Origin: UBA1952 sp965246765 | GTDB taxonomy: Bacteria; Bacteroidota; Bacteroidia; Chitinophagales; Chitinophagaceae | NCBI GenBank assembly: GCA_965246765.1 | Contig: CBDFFJ010000001.1 | Location: forward strand, 228,936 to 292,935 | Length of the DNA stretch: 64,000 bases | Direction: 5' to 3' | In this document: piece after piece, positions 63,293-64,000 of the stretch | Position numbering within the stretch: position 1 is the first letter of the stretch | How the letters are laid out: each line of letters opens with the position of its first letter | The notes under the pieces: generated by a model | Database searches by the model: none | What the model saw: the letters and a program-made list of their open reading frames with translations, nothing else | What the model was told of the DNA's origin: nothing | Program-made: the position numbers and the translations under genes

Positions 63293-63828
63293 AGTATGAT
63301 TGGGCTATAAAATATTTTTTCCAGTTTATGGCGAATAACGCATTATTAATTTGCATTCGCAAGCTCACCCCTGCTATCCAGAAATATTATTTTGAATTAA
63401 TTTCAATTAACCCATCTATTGGGGATGCTGTCCTTTGACACATCTGTTCTGCCTGAAGCGATGGATGCGCTAATCCCTTTCTCATCAACAGAGATGGAAA
63501 TGCATACAAATGATTATGGCTGGAATCTGACGTACACACCCGCTTGTTAATAGGGTATGATCTCATCATTGTCCACGAAAATCAATTGTTAACCACGTTC
63601 CGCGTATCGGCGATTCTGATCGCTTTTTGCAAGCATGTTAACGAGCATTGCTACTGAAATAATTAAAAGTAACTTAATCAGTTGCTATTATTCAGTGAAG
63701 TGCAAGTTGTTAATACAAAGACCTACATATTCAATTATGCCTTGTTAACGGATAGTCATTAACAAGCGGGCAACCGGGCATAGATTTGCATCATCAAACC
63801 GGTAACGGGGCGATAACAAAACAGAAAA
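63293..63828 (+). promoter_or_regulatory. 536-bp upstream region with TTGTTAA motifs
   Basis: The AT-rich gap between the divergent 2,930-aa gene and the last gene contains TTGTTAA at 63544, 63586, 63707 and 63742, and its inverse TTAACAA at 63759. The last two form a perfect dyad CTTGTTAA (63741-63748) / TTAACAAG (63759-63766), placed just upstream of the -7 element. The 63293-63540 part shows no motif or gene that I can support. Confidence 0.5.
63781..63788 (+). promoter_or_regulatory. -7 promoter element of the last gene
   Basis: TAGATTTG matches TAnnTTTG exactly, 41 bases before the ATG at 63829. The dyad at 63741-63766 covers the region where the -33 box would lie, which suggests regulation of this promoter. 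Confidence 0.55.
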
Positions 63829-64000
63829 ATGAAGCAAATCGCCCTCTCTATCGTAGCTCTTCTCGCAGGTTTCAGCGCTATCGCTCAGACTGCTACAGAC
63901 GCTATCTATATTGACGGCGCGGTTTACGTAAACGGTACAGACGTTCAGATGTATGGTGACGTTACGCTCGCTGCTACTGCTCAGGCTTCTATCCTGGACA
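63829..64000 (+). CDS. Secreted protein, 5' end only
   Basis: The first 57 codons are present: signal peptide MKQIALSIVALLAGFSAIA, then QTATDAIYIDGAVYVNGTDV and a beta-rich continuation running off the window. Short aromatic/Gly/Asn-containing strands like these begin many T9SS-exported Bacteroidota surface proteins, but the sorting domain would be outside the window. The codons favour GCT and CTC/ATC, unlike the GCG/GGC-rich neighbours, which would fit a highly expressed gene. Start supported by the A-rich leader and the -7 element at 63781. Confidence 0.7.
   Translation, partial: MKQIALSIVALLAGFSAIAQTATDAIYIDGAVYVNGTDVQMYGDVTLAATAQASILD

Overview
The window looks like chromosomal DNA of a fairly GC-rich member of the Bacteroidota, most likely a Chitinophagaceae-like bacterium. 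Evidence seen directly: three very large secreted proteins end in type IX secretion (T9SS) C-terminal sorting domains; several genes have the Bacteroidota -7 promoter element TAnnTTTG upstream; and there are families typical of this phylum (HipBST, the TcmP pair, a Fic regulator, TPR/MORN lipobox-less secreted proteins, an eCIS-core/DUF4157 protein). I see no rRNA, tRNA, CRISPR array or complete transposon.

Region 1 (1-20.2 kb, + strand) is a defence-type island. The 3' end of a DUF3883 protein is followed one base later by a 2,003-aa DUF1998-type SF2 helicase (size and layout of Druantia DruE). Then comes a complete hipB-hipS-hipT tripartite toxin-antitoxin operon with its own palindromic operator. 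Next are an 1,819-aa sacsin/NO VEIN-type Hsp90-fold ATPase and an overlapping UPF1-like SF1 helicase, closed by a 30-bp perfect palindromic terminator. After a secreted-protein gene on the other strand come a 3'-truncated vsr, an HNH endonuclease, a small unknown protein, and the translationally coupled pair TcmP / three-Cys-motif protein. I cannot match the DUF3883-helicase-sacsin-SF1 set to a named system; it is the best candidate for an undescribed defence system here.

Region 2 (20.2-24.7 kb, - strand) holds a Fic protein whose promoter is covered by four AAGTAAACTA half-sites, a small hypothetical gene preceded by an 11-unit 21-bp repeat array, and a TPR (frameshifted) plus MORN gene pair. 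Region 3 (24.7-31.2 kb) is a single 2,162-aa DUF4157/eCIS-core protein with a HELTH motif, a central hydrophobic segment and a possible C-terminal toxin domain, without any contractile-injection structural genes nearby.

Region 4 (31.4-48.4 kb) contains a T9SS beta-propeller-like protein, a TPR protein, a second copy of the TPR-MORN module followed by a third MORN-like gene, a MORN protein with a C-terminal domain shared with the gene at 15.9 kb, a WD40-like protein, a NarL-type response regulator next to a decayed TPR histidine kinase, a GT-C type membrane glycosyltransferase and rmuC.

Region 5 (48.5-64 kb) is dominated by two giant T9SS surface proteins on the - strand (1,726 and 2,930 aa) that share a C-terminal module of roughly 240 residues. 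Between them lies a second 21-bp repeat array, placed just upstream of a truncated gene of the same family as the gene beside the first array. The window ends in the 5' part of a secreted protein gene whose upstream region carries several TTGTTAA motifs and a clear -7 element.
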